This document shows, in pieces, positions 1 through 9,761 of a DNA stretch of 9,761 nt; within the stretch, counting starts at the first letter, position 1; the number at the start of each line of letters is the position of its first letter. The notes below the pieces were generated by a model, which had not been told where the DNA came from, did not search any database, and was given only the letters and a program-made list of their open reading frames with translations. This DNA is from Myxococcales bacterium (lineage in GTDB: Bacteria; Myxococcota; Myxococcia; Myxococcales; Myxococcaceae): the NCBI GenBank assembly GCA_009885595.1, contig VFKJ01000315.1, positions 1 to 9,761 of the forward strand, in the 5' to 3' direction. The position numbers and the translations under genes are program-made.

Positions 1-2367
<2,367 letters not shown>

Positions 2368-2371
2368 TCCT

Positions 2372-2407
2372 CCCTCTCCCCCGCGGGGGAGAGGGTCGGG
2401 GAGAGGG
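2372..2407. repeat. Palindromic CCCTCTCC/GGAGAGGG repeat, possible bidirectional terminator
   Basis: A perfect 24-bp palindrome fills 2372-2395: CCCTCTCCCCC, GC, GGGGGAGAGGG. A second direct copy of GGGGAGAGGG follows at 2398-2407, 12 bp after the first. The element fills the 41-bp gap between the convergent carB and TPR lipoprotein stop codons. It could form a strong hairpin in transcripts from either strand, but no T-tract follows on either side, so classical intrinsic termination is not established. Intergenic repeats of this CCCTCTCC...GGAGAGGG type occur dispersed in many GC-rich genomes, which is an alternative reading. Confidence 0.7.
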
Positions 2408-2408
2408 C

Positions 2409-3167
2409 TTACTTCTTCGCCTCTTTCGCCGCCTTGTTCACCTCACCCAGCTTCTTGCTGGTCTCGTCGAGCATGGTCTTGAGTTCGTCGATGCGCGTCT
2501 GGGTGTCGGTGGCCTGCTCCTGCATGCTGTCGTAGGCCTCCTTGTCGGCCTTCTGGGCCTCGGCGTCGGCGAGGAGCGACACCTTCTGCTTGGTGAGGTG
2601 CTCGATGTACTTGATCAGCACGATGCGCTTGTTCACGTAGGCGTCGGCCGCCATCGGGTTGAGGGCCATCACGGCGTCGTACCGGGTGAGCGCGACCTGC
2701 AGGAACTCGGGGTGGGCCTCGGCCGCCTGCGCGCGCGCGCCGCCCCGCACTGACGAGATCTCCGCCAGCCACTTGAGCGACTGCTCGTCCTTCGGGTCCT
2801 GCTCGACGGCCTTCTGGAAGTACTTCTCGGCGTTCTCGAGGTCGCCGCCTTCCTTGTACATGCCCGCGATGTTCCGCAGCGTGTCCAGCTTCGCGGCGGG
2901 ATCGGCGCGGCGGTCCATGCTCTTCATCAGCAGCTCGGCCGCGCGATCGAGGTTGCCCGCCTTCATGTTGGCGAAGGCCGCCCGGTCCCACACCTTGGTG
3001 TCCTGATCAGGCTTGAGCTCGAGCGACTTCTCGTATTCCACCGCCGCACCCTCGAAGTCGTTCTTCTTGAGCAGCTCGCTGCCCTTCAACCGGGCGATGG
3101 CGAACGGTTCGTCCTTGCAGGAGCTGAGGACCAGCAGGGTAGTCAGCGCGATGGGCAGGATCTTCAT
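2409..3167 (-). CDS. TPR-repeat lipoprotein with C-terminal coiled coil
   Basis: The product has 252 residues. It begins with a lipoprotein signal peptide: MKILPIALTTLLVL, then lipobox LSSC with the lipidated cysteine at position 17. Three to four tetratricopeptide-like helical hairpins follow, at about 25-53, 60-90, 93-125 (best match: IAGMYKEGGDLENAEKYF followed by QKAVEQDP) and about 155-171. From about 183 to 250 the chain is charged and helical, a likely coiled coil, ending in a lysine-rich tail. TPR lipoproteins usually act as scaffolds in envelope complexes; the partner is unknown. ATG 3167 was chosen because it gives a complete signal peptide and has the Shine-Dalgarno sequence AGAGGTGA 5 nt upstream; the frame stays open much further upstream without a plausible start. 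The gene follows the 214-residue membrane protein gene by 11 bp, so co-translation is likely. Confidence 0.9.
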   Translation of the reverse strand: MKILPIALTTLLVLSSCKDEPFAIARLKGSELLKKNDFEGAAVEYEKSLELKPDQDTKVWDRAAFANMKAGNLDRAAELLMKSMDRRADPAAKLDTLRNIAGMYKEGGDLENAEKYFQKAVEQDPKDEQSLKWLAEISSVRGGARAQAAEAHPEFLQVALTRYDAVMALNPMAADAYVNKRIVLIKYIEHLTKQKVSLLADAEAQKADKEAYDSMQEQATDTQTRIDELKTMLDETSKKLGEVNKAAKEAKK

Positions 3168-3172
3168 GAAGG

Positions 3173-3180
3173 TCACCTCT
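3173..3180 (-). promoter_or_regulatory. Ribosome binding site overlapping the upstream stop codon
   Basis: AGAGGTGA on the minus strand lies 5 nt before the ATG of the TPR lipoprotein gene. The TAG stop of the preceding gene (3181-3179) overlaps its first bases, so terminating ribosomes sit directly on this site. This arrangement supports an operon with translational coupling and fixes the start of the downstream gene. Confidence 0.75.
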
Positions 3181-3823
3181 AGAAGCGGAGTGATGCAGTG
3201 AGGGTGGCGCCGTCGGGCGTCACTACCGGGAGCAGCCGCAGGCCCCCGGGCGGCCGGCGCAGGGCCCGCGCCAGCTTCGAGTTGAAGGAGCCGATCAACG
3301 CCGCGGTCCCGTCGCGGTCGAGCACCGCGGGGTCCGTGTTGTAGGCAAAGCCCGCCATCAAGAGGGCGCCGAGCACGCCGGTGACCAGCACCGCGGTGCC
3401 GCTGATGTTGTGTGCGCTCGCGGTGGGCACGCAGACCTCGTTGTAGATCTGCACCGATCGCTCGCACGTCGGGGTGGCGAGGTTGGGGGCGGTGGCGATC
3501 AGGGTGACGCCCGTGCCGATGCCGACCGCGCCCAGCGCCACCGCGCCGATGGTCAGCCACTTTCTCCGGGCGGCCAGCTCGTCACTCTTCGTCAAAAGGT
3601 CGGTACGCCCCATCAGCTCGAACAGCTCGCGGTGCGTCAGCGCGGTCTGCGCGCGCCCCTTCGTGATCTGGTTCTTCCCATCAACCTTGAGGGCCTGGTC
3701 CAGGAATTCTGGGGGGAGGGCGGGCTCTGCCGCCTCGGTGGGCAGCACCGGAGGTGGGGTGGGCTCTGCCGCGCTGGCGGCCGGCCCGGCCAGGAACACG
3801 CAGAGCATGATGACGTGTCGCAT
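3179..3823 (-). CDS. Secreted/membrane protein of unknown function, two TM segments
   Basis: The product has 214 residues; I do not recognise a named family. It starts with a signal peptide (MRHVIMLCVFLAGPAASA, probable cleavage before AEPT), followed by a proline-rich stretch (21-38) and a charged segment to about 88. Two hydrophobic segments follow, at about 90-111 and 142-161. The loop between them holds two cysteines (C120, C131) that could form a disulfide outside the cytoplasm. The C-terminus ends in alternating polar and hydrophobic residues with a final phenylalanine (TLTASLRF), reminiscent of an outer-membrane beta-signal, though two helices argue against a barrel. The start at ATG 3823 is preferred because it supplies a basic residue in the signal peptide; an in-frame ATG at 3808 is possible and neither has a clear ribosome binding site. 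It is the first gene of a unit with the TPR lipoprotein and probably works with it at the envelope. Confidence 0.8.
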   Translation of the reverse strand: MRHVIMLCVFLAGPAASAAEPTPPPVLPTEAAEPALPPEFLDQALKVDGKNQITKGRAQTALTHRELFELMGRTDLLTKSDELAARRKWLTIGAVALGAVGIGTGVTLIATAPNLATPTCERSVQIYNEVCVPTASAHNISGTAVLVTGVLGALLMAGFAYNTDPAVLDRDGTAALIGSFNSKLARALRRPPGGLRLLPVVTPDGATLTASLRF

Positions 3824-3917
3824 GCGGCGCGCAGCGTAGTGCGCTTGAACGCGTGCTTCGCGATTTTGGTGCAGGGCGGGCTGCTCACACCCATAAAGTC
3901 TTTCGCCCGGAGGCCAC

Positions 3918-4406
3918 ATGCACTCGCTCGCGTTCCTCGTCGCCCTCTCCCTCGCTGCGCCTCCCGCCGCGCCGCCCGCGCCCTCCCTCGATGCCAACGC
4001 CGCCTTCGAGCGCCTCAAGAAGCTCGAGGGCGCCTGGAAGACCGACGGCAAGGACGGCCCGGTGCAGTTCGTGGCGCTGCGGGTGATCGCGGCCGGCACC
4101 GCGGTGCTGGAGACCAACACCGCCGCCGATCGCACCACCGTCACCTCGGCCACCGTCTATTCCTTCGAGGGCAGCAAGCTCGTCGCCACCCACTTCGGCA
4201 CCGGCGGCACCTCGCGGCTCGAGCTCAGCGGCGCGGACGCTGCGGCCCTCAAGTTCGACGGCGGCCCGAAGGACACGCGCGTCGGGGGGCTGTGGCTGGT
4301 GGTCAAGCAGAACAAGCTGCGGCAGGAATGGACGATGCGCGAGAGCGGGCGCGACGTGAAGAAGGCCATCGAGCTGCTCTCAGAGTTCGTCGACACGCTC
4401 AAGTAG
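3918..4406 (+). CDS. Small exported DUF1579-like protein
   Basis: The product has 162 residues. A short hydrophobic, alanine/proline-rich leader (MHSLAFLVALSLAAPPAAPP) looks like a signal peptide, though it lacks a lysine or arginine at its start. The rest matches the pattern of DUF1579-type proteins: an early LKKLEGAWKTDG tryptophan motif, then alternating beta strands (AVLETN, ATVYSFEGSKLVATHF), consistent with a small lipocalin-like barrel. The TVY...F-G-KLV-THF segment is the most family-like part. Function is unknown; such barrels often bind small hydrophobic ligands. GGAGG at 3909-3913, 4 nt before the ATG, sets the start. It is transcribed divergently from the 214-residue membrane protein gene (94 bp apart) and converges on the RhuM remnant (12 bp apart). 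The family assignment rests on recalled motifs. Confidence 0.8.
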   Translation: MHSLAFLVALSLAAPPAAPPAPSLDANAAFERLKKLEGAWKTDGKDGPVQFVALRVIAAGTAVLETNTAADRTTVTSATVYSFEGSKLVATHFGTGGTSRLELSGADAAALKFDGGPKDTRVGGLWLVVKQNKLRQEWTMRESGRDVKKAIELLSEFVDTLK

Positions 4407-4418
4407 TCATCACCCCGC

Positions 4419-5058
4419 TCAGCGTTTCTTCCTTCCCTTGCCCTTCCTCGGTGCGGCGGGCGCAGCAGACGTGCCGAGCTTCCTGGTCTCAGCCAGGACG
4501 CGATCGAAGTCCGACACGTACTCGGCATCTTGTTGCCGACGGAAGGTCTCGAACTCGCTCTCGGCCTTCAGCTTTGCAGCGAGCGCGGAGATCTTTCCCT
4601 TGTCCGCGAGCACCGGGTACTCGGAGAGTTCGAGGAAGCGATTGAGCAGGCCAGCCCATTCGTTCATGCGAGTGACAAGGCCTCGCTGGGCACGATTTTC
4701 GGCGAGGTCGAGGTACGCGGAGACGATGGTGTTGAGCTGCGAGAGGTCAGTCTGGCTCAGGTAGTTCTTGGCGACGGTGACGTCGGACTTGAGCACCTTG
4801 CCTGCGGGCGCCTGCGGGCGTCCTGGATCGAACTATTTCCATTTTGGAAACAGTTGCCGCCGGCTCCAACTCGCCGGACTCGAAGATGTTCTTGAGGTGC
4901 TTCGAGATCGCGGCGACTCCGACGCCGAACAACTCGGAGAGGGCTTTCTGGGTGAGCCACACCGACTCGTCACGAACAAGGACGCCGATCTTCACGGCTC
5001 CGGTCGGAGACGTGTAGAGCAGGAGTTCGCTGGCGCTGACGGGCCGGGGCGGGGTCAC
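4419..5058 (-). pseudogene. RhuM-family gene with internal deletion and frameshift
   Basis: Two pieces in different frames match RhuM (Virulence_RhuM family, first named from a Salmonella pathogenicity island; molecular function poorly known). The N-terminal piece starts at GTG 5058, with AGAGGAGG 4 nt upstream, and holds the helix-turn-helix region: VWLTQKALSELFGVGVAAIS, then KHLKNIFESGELEPAATVSK. It runs out of frame and stops at TGA 4749-4747 after 103 codons. The C-terminal piece (about 4803-4419) holds GKVLKSDVTVAKNYLS and the usual SDFDRVLAETRKL tail ending in basic residues. Full-length relatives have roughly 330-350 residues; the middle, which normally carries the YNLDAIISVGYRVNS and FRIWAT motifs, is absent. 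The break lies at a 10-bp tandem duplication; with one copy removed the halves read through as KMEIVRSRTPAGKVLKSDV, about 209 residues in all. RhuM genes are commonly found in islands, so this is probably a decayed import between resident genes. Confidence 0.88.
4800..4820. repeat. Exact 10-bp tandem duplication at the RhuM frameshift
   Basis: CCTGCGGGCG occurs twice back to back (4801-4810, 4811-4820), and the period extends one base left, to G at 4800. Ten bases is not a multiple of three, so the extra copy shifts the reading frame. The N-terminal RhuM frame and the C-terminal RhuM frame differ by exactly the offset that deleting one copy would repair. Confidence 0.95.
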
Positions 5059-5366
5059 GCGGCCTCCTCTGCCCCCCCGAGGTTCGCGACTGGCCGCCCG
5101 CGCTTCTCGCCACTCTCTGCCTTCGTCATTTCGAAGCGGACCGTAGCAACCATGACGGCGACGGGGTCTCGCGAAATCTCGCCGAAACGCCGCAAATGGC
5201 GATCGGACAGTGGTGCCGGCTTCGACGCCCTCACTTCGTTGTTCCTTCGGTTGCCCGTGATTCGGTTCCTTCGCTCGCTCGGCCTGGCCGCTTCCTGTGC
5301 GGCCCTGATGTTCGCAGGCTCGCTCGACGGTATCGAACTTCGAGAGCAGCAAGCTGGTCGCTGCCC
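5059..5366. other. Intergenic stretch with no recognisable gene
   Basis: This 308-bp stretch lies between the threonine aldolase stop and the RhuM remnant start. Open frames cross it on both strands, but their translations are low-complexity arginine-rich shadows with no known motif. Its only clear site is the RhuM ribosome binding site AGAGGAGG (minus strand, 5070-5063). A 6-bp inverted repeat, GGCCGC/GCGGCC (5286-5291 and 5299-5304), lies about 60 bp past the aldolase stop; it could be a weak terminator but has no T-tract. A short coding-like match to the DUF1579-like gene occurs at 5339-5365. I see no insertion sequence ends, target duplication or tRNA. Confidence 0.6.
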
Positions 5367-6380
5367 CTACGAGTCAGCGATGGCGCGCACCGCGGCGAGG
5401 GTCGCGGTGATGTCGGCCGCGTTCACGTCGAGGTGCGTGACGAAGCGGACCTTGCTCGTCCCGGTCGCCAGCACGCCCTTTTCGGCCAGCGCAGGCACCA
5501 GCCGCGACGCCAGCGGACGCGCCACCTCGACCCAGACGATGTTCGTCTCGGGCAGCTGCACCGTGAGGCCGGGAATGCCGCGCAGGCCCTCGGCGAGCGC
5601 GAGCGCGTTGCGGTGATCGTCGGCCAGCCGCGCCACGTGATGCTCGAGCGCGTAGAGGCCCGCGGCCGCGACGATGCCCGCCTGCCGCATGCCTCCGCCG
5701 AGCACCTTGCGCCAGCGCTTCGCCTCACGAACCAGCTCCGTCGAGCCGACCAGCACTGAGCCGATCGGCGCTCCCAGGCCCTTCGACAAACACACCGACA
5801 CCGAGTCGAAGCCCGCGACCAACTCGCGCGCGTCGAGCTGCTGTTTCACCGCGGCGTTGAACAGCCGCGCGCCATCGAGGTGGGTGGCCAGGCCGTGCCG
5901 GTGCGCGAGCGCGGTCGCTTCCTTCGCGTAGCCGCGGGGCAGCACCTTGCCGCCGATGGTGTTCTCCAGCGCGAGCAGGCGGGTGCGCGCGTAGTAATCC
6001 TCCCGTGGCTTGATGGCGGCCTCGATGCGCGCGAGGGAGAGGGTGCCGTCGGGCTCGTGCTCCAGCGGCTGGGGCTGAATGCTGCCCAGCACCGCCGCGC
6101 CGCCGCCCTCGTGCACGTAGGTGTGCGCGTCCTGGCCCACCAGGAACTCGTCACCGCGTTGGCAGTGCGCCATCAGCGCGGCGAGGTTGCACTGGGTTCC
6201 CGAGGGGAAGAGCAGGCCCGCTTCGAAGCCGAGCTGGGCGGCCAGCTGTTCCTGCAGCCGATTGACCGAGGGATCGTCGCCGAAGACGTCGTCGCCCACC
6301 TCGGCGCGCGCCATCGCCTCTCGCATTCCGGGCGTCGGCCTGGTGACCGTGTCACTGCGCAAATCGATGAACTGGCTCAT
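5367..6380 (-). CDS. ltaE: Low-specificity L-threonine aldolase
   Basis: The product has 337 residues, close to the usual 330-345. It is a PLP-dependent fold-type I enzyme of the cytoplasm that cleaves L-threonine or L-allo-threonine to glycine and acetaldehyde. Family signatures seen: N-terminal IDLRSDTVTRPTPGMREAM; GDDVFGDDPSVNRLQ (29-43); LLFPSGTQCN (56-65); H86 in DAHTYVHEGGG, the residue expected to stack on PLP; HLDGARLFNAA (167-177), with the cofactor-contacting aspartate and arginine; the Schiff-base lysine K200 in SVCLSKGLGAPIG; and R312 in VRFVTHLD near the C-terminus for substrate carboxylate binding. All expected catalytic residues are present. ATG 6380 fits the family N-terminus exactly; only a weak purine-rich site (GAGGCGG) precedes it. 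It lies 37 bp after the AraC-type regulator on the same strand, so the two are probably one transcript, with the regulator a candidate controller of this gene. Confidence 0.96.
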   Translation of the reverse strand: MSQFIDLRSDTVTRPTPGMREAMARAEVGDDVFGDDPSVNRLQEQLAAQLGFEAGLLFPSGTQCNLAALMAHCQRGDEFLVGQDAHTYVHEGGGAAVLGSIQPQPLEHEPDGTLSLARIEAAIKPREDYYARTRLLALENTIGGKVLPRGYAKEATALAHRHGLATHLDGARLFNAAVKQQLDARELVAGFDSVSVCLSKGLGAPIGSVLVGSTELVREAKRWRKVLGGGMRQAGIVAAAGLYALEHHVARLADDHRNALALAEGLRGIPGLTVQLPETNIVWVEVARPLASRLVPALAEKGVLATGTSKVRFVTHLDVNAADITATLAAVRAIADS

Positions 6381-6417
6381 GGGTCGTTCCGCCTCGGCGC
6401 AGCGCTTCGGCGCCGGG

Positions 6418-7443
6418 TCACGCGTCGCTGCGCCACTCGGTGGGCGACTTGTCCGCCCAGCGGCGGAACGCGCGATCGAACGCGCGCAGCTCGGAATAGC
6501 CCAGCAGGTACGCCACCTGGCTCACGTCGAGCCGCGCGTCCTTCAGGTAGGCGCGCGCGAGATCGAACCGCACCGCGTCGAGCACTTCCTGGAACGAGCT
6601 CTTCAGATCGGACAGCCGGCGCTGCAGGGTGCGGCCGCTCATGTTGAGGCGGGTGGCCAGCCGCTCGACGTTGGGCTCGCCCTGCTTGAGGGCGTCGCGA
6701 ATGAGGTGGCGCAGCTTGTCGATCAGATCGTCGGCGCGGGGCCGCGACGCCAGCGCCTCTACCGCGTGCTCTTCGAGGAACGCGTAGAGCGCCGCGTCCC
6801 CGCCCTGCACCGGGTGGTCGAGCACCGAGCTGGGGAAGGCGAAGCCGTTGGTGGGCTCGTCCCAGGTCACCTCGCTGGTGAACAGCGCCGCGCTGAGCCG
6901 CTCGCGGTCGAGCCTCTCGGGCCGCGCGTGGCTGAACCAGGCGCGCACGGGCTTCACCCCGCCCAGCGCCATGAAGGTCCGCAGCACCGCGGCCGACGAA
7001 TATTCCTGCAGGTGCCGGCCGGTGGCGTTGGGGCGGCGGGGCACCGTGTTGTGATACTGCGCCTCGGCGCCGCTCTCCTCGAAGCGGAACGACTGCGCCG
7101 GCGCGATGATCGCGTTGAAGCGGCAGAAGTTCTGAAACGAGTGCCGCATCGTCGGTCCGGCGCGGGTGAGGAACTCGGCCACCCCGTAGGTGCCCCTCGG
7201 CAGCCAGTCCGACATCGAGAGCCCCAGGTGGGGGTCGTTCAGGGTGGCCGCCAGCTCGTCGGCGAGCGCGGGCACCACGGACATCGGGGTGGTGATGATC
7301 AGCTTGCCCGGCGCCCGGGTGAGCACGTCGTCTGGCAGCTTGTACTTCGCGATGAACGGCTGGGCCTCGACGCCGCGGTGCCTGGCGTACGCGAGCAGGA
7401 GAGGAACGAGCCGTGACTCGAAGTCGAAGTCGCCGCGCGACAT
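6418..7443 (-). CDS. AraC-family transcriptional regulator
   Basis: The product has 341 residues, typical for AraC regulators with an N-terminal ligand-sensing domain of the Arabinose_bd (PF12625-like) type, here about residues 20-210 (includes LGLSMSDWLPRGTYGVAEFL). The C-terminal DNA-binding domain has two helix-turn-helix units: about 258-280 (NVERLATRLNMSGRTLQRRL) and about 306-337 (VAYLLGYSELRAFDRAFRRW, then ADKSPTEWR). The second matches the AraC signature LGYs...aF.RaFkrW.g.sP well. The effector cannot be told from sequence. The start at ATG 7443 has AAGG about 8 nt upstream. The gene heads a probable unit with the threonine aldolase gene, suggesting control of amino-acid use. It is divergent from the DTW-domain gene, with only 30 bp between proposed start codons, so its promoter must overlap that gene's 5' end or the transcript must be nearly leaderless. 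Confidence 0.93.
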   Translation of the reverse strand: MSRGDFDFESRLVPLLLAYARHRGVEAQPFIAKYKLPDDVLTRAPGKLIITTPMSVVPALADELAATLNDPHLGLSMSDWLPRGTYGVAEFLTRAGPTMRHSFQNFCRFNAIIAPAQSFRFEESGAEAQYHNTVPRRPNATGRHLQEYSSAAVLRTFMALGGVKPVRAWFSHARPERLDRERLSAALFTSEVTWDEPTNGFAFPSSVLDHPVQGGDAALYAFLEEHAVEALASRPRADDLIDKLRHLIRDALKQGEPNVERLATRLNMSGRTLQRRLSDLKSSFQEVLDAVRFDLARAYLKDARLDVSQVAYLLGYSELRAFDRAFRRWADKSPTEWRSDA

Positions 7444-7473
7444 GCCGGGGACCTTAGCGGATCGGCGTCGTCG

Positions 7474-8115
7474 GTGTATGAGCGCCGCGTCGTGCGCTCC
7501 TTGACCAACAAGACCCTGCCCGGCCGCTGCCAGCGCTGCTGGATCCTGGACGCCTTCTGCATCTGCCCCAGCCTGCCCACCGTCGTCACCCGCACCGAGG
7601 TGCTGGTGGTGCGCCACGAGCGGGAGAGCTGGAAGTCGACCGGCACGGCCCGCATCGCCGCGCTCGCGCTGCCCCACGCGCGCCTGATGGACTTCAGGGA
7701 GAACGCCGAGCCTGCCCGATCTGAGCTGCCGGCCGAGGTGGGGCCGGGCACCTTCCTGCTCTTCCCCTCTGATCAGGCAGCGCCGTGGGACGGCAGCGTC
7801 GTGAAGAAGCTGGTGCTGCTCGACGGCACCTGGCGGCAGGTGCGGCGCATGTACACCAAGCTGCCCGCGCTCCACGCGGTGCCGAAGCTGGCGCTGCCGG
7901 AGAAGGCGCTCAAGGTGCTGCGCCTGCGCGACTCCAAGTTCGAGGCGGGCCGCAGCACCCTGGAAGCGATCGCCGAGGCCCTGGCGCTGCTCGAAGGGGA
8001 GAGCGTCGCCGCGCCTCTGCACGCGCTCCACGCCGAGTACGTCGAGCGGGTGTTCCGCGCCCGCGGCGTGTGGGACCAGAAGAAGGCCGACGCCGCCCCC
8101 CTGCTGGTCGACTGA
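7474..8115 (+). CDS. DTW-domain tRNA-uridine aminocarboxypropyltransferase
   Basis: The product has 213 residues from GTG 7474. DTW proteins (E. coli TapT/YfiP, human DTWD1/2) transfer the aminocarboxypropyl group of S-adenosylmethionine to uridine in tRNA, giving acp3U. Evidence: a four-cysteine cluster near the N-terminus (C19, C22, C29, C31 in RCQRCWILDAFCIC), likely zinc-binding; the segment VVRHERESWKSTGTARIAAL (46-65), the counterpart of the usual HPkE...ntgr region but with HERE in place of HPKE; the diagnostic DGTW at 117-120, in LVLLDGTWRQVRRM; and RSTLEAIAEAL (160-170), the conserved STLEA helix. The start is uncertain: GTG 7492 and TTG 7501 also lie before the cysteine cluster, and none has a clear Shine-Dalgarno site. 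The specific tRNA target is not determined. A GC-rich stem-loop follows the stop. Confidence 0.92.
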   Translation: MYERRVVRSLTNKTLPGRCQRCWILDAFCICPSLPTVVTRTEVLVVRHERESWKSTGTARIAALALPHARLMDFRENAEPARSELPAEVGPGTFLLFPSDQAAPWDGSVVKKLVLLDGTWRQVRRMYTKLPALHAVPKLALPEKALKVLRLRDSKFEAGRSTLEAIAEALALLEGESVAAPLHALHAEYVERVFRARGVWDQKKADAAPLLVD

Positions 8116-8123
8116 CGCGCGTC

Positions 8124-8148
8124 GGCGGGGCGCTTTCTGCGCTCCGCC
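8124..8148 (+). terminator. GC-rich stem-loop after the DTW-domain gene
   Basis: GGCGGGGCGC, loop TTTCT, GCGCTCCGCC: a 10-bp stem with one G-U pair and a 5-base loop, beginning 8 bp after the stop codon. No T-tract follows, so termination would be atypical. It lies in the 74-bp gap before the kinase gene and is the best terminator candidate there. Confidence 0.45.
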
Positions 8149-8171
8149 AGCATGGGTCGTGAGAGACTGCG

Positions 8172-8189
8172 CCTCCCCCGGGAGGTTGC
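8172..8189 (+). promoter_or_regulatory. Strong Shine-Dalgarno site within a small inverted repeat, before a TTG start
   Basis: GGGAGG (8180-8185) lies 4 nt before TTG 8190, good spacing for initiation. It is preceded by CCTCCC (8172-8177), which is its exact complement, so the site could fold into a 5-bp hairpin with a 4-base loop and be hidden from the ribosome. The strong site favours TTG 8190 over GTG 8214 as the kinase start, since the latter is 28 nt away. Confidence 0.5.

Positions 8190-9761
<1,572 letters not shown>

Noticed and set aside
2729..2740. (GC)6 dinucleotide run in the TPR lipoprotein gene as a slippage site
   Set aside because: The run is short, in frame, expected in such GC-rich coding DNA, and the gene is intact across it.
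3168..3560. Long in-frame upstream extension of the TPR lipoprotein frame
   Set aside because: It lies antisense-free but wholly inside the 214-residue protein gene on the same strand, has low-complexity arginine-rich translation, and would bury the signal peptide and lipobox.
3841..3900. Possible sigma-70-like promoter for the DUF1579-like gene (TTGAAC at 3845, CATAAA at 3892)
   Set aside because: The two boxes are about 41 bp apart, and no other pairing gives near-consensus boxes with 16-18 bp spacing.
4836..4850. Inverted repeat TTTCCA-TTT-TGGAAA, suggestive of an operator or mobile-element end
   Set aside because: It lies inside the RhuM coding remnant and encodes the family-typical TVSKMEI segment; no partner repeat or target duplication was found.
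4768..5616. 282-codon plus-strand open frame across the RhuM remnant and intergenic stretch
   Set aside because: It is antisense to RhuM and threonine aldolase coding sequence, has no recognisable motif, and long chance frames are common at this GC content.
6418..8031. 537-codon minus-strand frame extending the AraC regulator N-terminally
   Set aside because: The extension runs antisense through the DTW gene with arginine/histidine/glutamine-rich shadow sequence; the AraC domains fit a start at 7443.

Overview
This is a GC-rich window of largely ordinary chromosomal genes. The high GC with strong third-position G/C bias, a Ser/Thr protein kinase with a PilZ-like N-terminus, and secreted TPR/transmembrane proteins of a familiar type suggest a Myxococcota (myxobacterial) genome. 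The taxonomic call is inference from gene style, not from a marker gene.

Layout. (1) 1-2367, +: the C-terminal three quarters of carB, cut by the left edge. (2) 2372-2407: a palindromic CCCTCTCC/GGAGAGGG repeat between convergent genes. (3) 3823-2409, -: a probable two-gene unit encoding a secreted protein with two membrane segments and a TPR lipoprotein; the stop codon of the first overlaps the ribosome binding site of the second. (4) 3918-4406, +: a small exported DUF1579-like protein. (5) 5058-4419, -: a broken RhuM-family gene. It keeps its N-terminal helix-turn-helix part and its C-terminal part, has lost the conserved middle, and is frameshifted at an exact 10-bp tandem duplication. (6) 5059-5366: 308 bp without a recognisable gene. 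(7) 7443-5367, -: an AraC-type regulator followed by a low-specificity threonine aldolase, probably co-transcribed. (8) 7474-8115, +: a DTW-domain tRNA modification enzyme, divergent from the regulator with only 30 bp between start codons. (9) 8190 to the right edge, +: a protein kinase with a degenerate PilZ-like domain ahead of a complete kinase domain, running off the window.

Functionally the genes are a mix: pyrimidine/arginine precursor synthesis (carB), cell-envelope proteins, amino-acid catabolism with a linked regulator, tRNA modification and signalling. They do not form one pathway. The most notable feature is the RhuM remnant: removing one copy of the 10-bp repeat rejoins the two halves in one reading frame, giving a compact protein of about 209 residues. 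I did not find a convincing new multi-gene system.
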